From CAYJAZ01 sp964369185 (lineage in GTDB: Bacteria; Desulfobacterota; Desulfovibrionia; Desulfovibrionales; Desulfovibrionaceae): a stretch of 6,358 bases of DNA. Every line of letters begins with the position of its first letter. The stretch's first letter is position 1. The notes under the pieces were generated by a model, which did no database searches, had not been told where the DNA came from, and saw nothing but the letters and a program-made list of their open reading frames with translations. Of the stretch, positions 5,628 through 6,358 are shown one piece after another. Both the position numbers and the translations under genes were made by a program. The stretch lies in the NCBI GenBank assembly GCA_964369185.1, contig CAYJEN010000084.1:1-6358 (forward strand), written 5' to 3'.

Positions 5628-6358
5628 CTCATCTCAATAAAAAAAATCACTACCCTACTATTTACGCTTGTATGCATAAATTTTTCACTTTCTGAGAGTG
5701 CGTTTTCTGCATCTCTGGATATCCCAATTAATATAGATGAATCTTCCGGTCAATGGAGACTTACATCTGATTATCTTTCAACTATTGATAATGGTGCAAT
5801 TATTGAAGCAACCGGAAATGTTGTGCTTGAGCGCGGAAATGATGTCCTCAAAGCAGATTTTGCAAGATATTATGTGGAAACTGACTGGGTTTTTGTAAGA
5901 GATGATGTTTTTGTAAGACTTGGAAGAGATGAGCTTATAGCAAATGAGGCTGAGTTTAATCTTGAAACTTCCACAGGCTTCCTTAAAGATGGTAGCGTCT
6001 TTATGGCTGGCCCTCACGTTTATTTTGAAGGCGAACACGTAACAAAATATTTTGGAGATAGATACTCATTCAATAATGCCTACATAACTTCTTGTGACCC
6101 TGAAAACCCAGCATGGGGCATAAAAGCAACTACTGCAACAGTAGAAATTGATGGCTATGCAACTCTTAAGAGCGCAAATATGGAAATTGCCTCTGTAGAT
6201 TTACCGGCAATTCCTTATATGATTTTACCGGCTAAAAAAACAAGGCAGTCAGGACTCTTAAAACCTGATTTTGGTATAAGTTCTTTGCATGGAGCTTACT
6301 ACACTCAACCATGGTTTTGGGCTATTGATGAAGAAAGAGACCTTACTCTTTTTGGTTC
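5625..6358 (+). CDS. lptD: LPS-assembly protein LptD, N-terminal part (runs off window)
   Basis: LptD is the outer-membrane beta-barrel that, with LptE, inserts lipopolysaccharide into the outer leaflet. About 244 codons are present, open to the window end. From the TTG start the protein has a signal peptide: Lys residues at 6-7, a hydrophobic core at about 8-22 and likely cleavage near residue 28. An LptA/OstA-like periplasmic domain follows (about 38-150), with EATGNVVLERG and LKADFARYYVETDWV typical of the LPS-binding beta-jellyroll. The barrel entry region contains C157, NPAWGIKA, and then KKTRQSGLLKPDFG (R207-Q208-S209-G210), the LptD-family signature in this position. The single Cys seen after the signal peptide may join a disulfide with later cysteines, as in characterised LptD; its partners are outside the window. 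The gene is divergent from alr with its own predicted promoter. The short name OstA/Imp refers to the same family. Confidence 0.93.
   Translation, partial: MLISIKKITTLLFTLVCINFSLSESAFSASLDIPINIDESSGQWRLTSDYLSTIDNGAIIEATGNVVLERGNDVLKADFARYYVETDWVFVRDDVFVRLGRDELIANEAEFNLETSTGFLKDGSVFMAGPHVYFEGEHVTKYFGDRYSFNNAYITSCDPENPAWGIKATTATVEIDGYATLKSANMEIASVDLPAIPYMILPAKKTRQSGLLKPDFGISSLHGAYYTQPWFWAIDEERDLTLFG

Noticed and set aside
5778..6038. Minus-strand open frame within lptD
   Set aside because: The opposite frame encodes a clear LptA/OstA-like domain, and this one shows no coding character.

Overview
The window looks like a low-GC chromosomal segment (mostly A+T by eye) from a Gram-negative bacterium. 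The best guess is a Desulfovibrionaceae-type deltaproteobacterium. That guess rests on the style of the LptD N-terminus, the membrane-anchored TPR protein, the alanine racemase and the tRNA-Thr/tRNA-Tyr order. It is recognition from memory, not a database search, and genus cannot be decided.

Left edge (1-470): two tRNA genes on the minus strand. tRNA-Thr(TGT) is complete with an encoded CCA. tRNA-Tyr(GTA) is cut off by the window start. The order Thr then Tyr matches the conserved Thr-Tyr-Gly tRNA cluster that in many bacteria precedes tuf or secE-nusG-ribosomal protein genes, which would lie beyond the left edge. Each tRNA has its own recognisable promoter. The 239-bp spacer between them also holds a plus-strand intrinsic terminator and a 16-bp perfect palindrome. 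Upstream of the tRNA-Thr promoter are helically phased A-tracts.

Centre (566-5311): a three-gene minus-strand unit read in the order alr, TPR protein, sensor protein. The gaps are 9 and 18 bp, and the TPR gene's Shine-Dalgarno overlaps the alr stop codon. alr encodes alanine racemase (D-alanine for peptidoglycan). The second gene encodes a small membrane-anchored TPR protein. The third encodes a 991-residue 7TMR-DISM-type receptor fused to a histidine-kinase-like core, a receiver-like domain without its phospho-acceptor aspartate, and a long disordered tail. It is the most unusual gene here and may be a signalling scaffold rather than an ordinary hybrid kinase.

Right edge (5312-6358): a 313-bp divergent intergenic region separates alr from the plus-strand lptD, whose first ~244 codons are present. 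LptD is the outer-membrane LPS translocon. Divergent cell-wall (D-Ala) and outer-membrane (LPS) genes, with an envelope receptor in the alr operon, give the locus a cell-envelope theme; any functional link is inference. No mobile element, CRISPR array or phage gene was seen.
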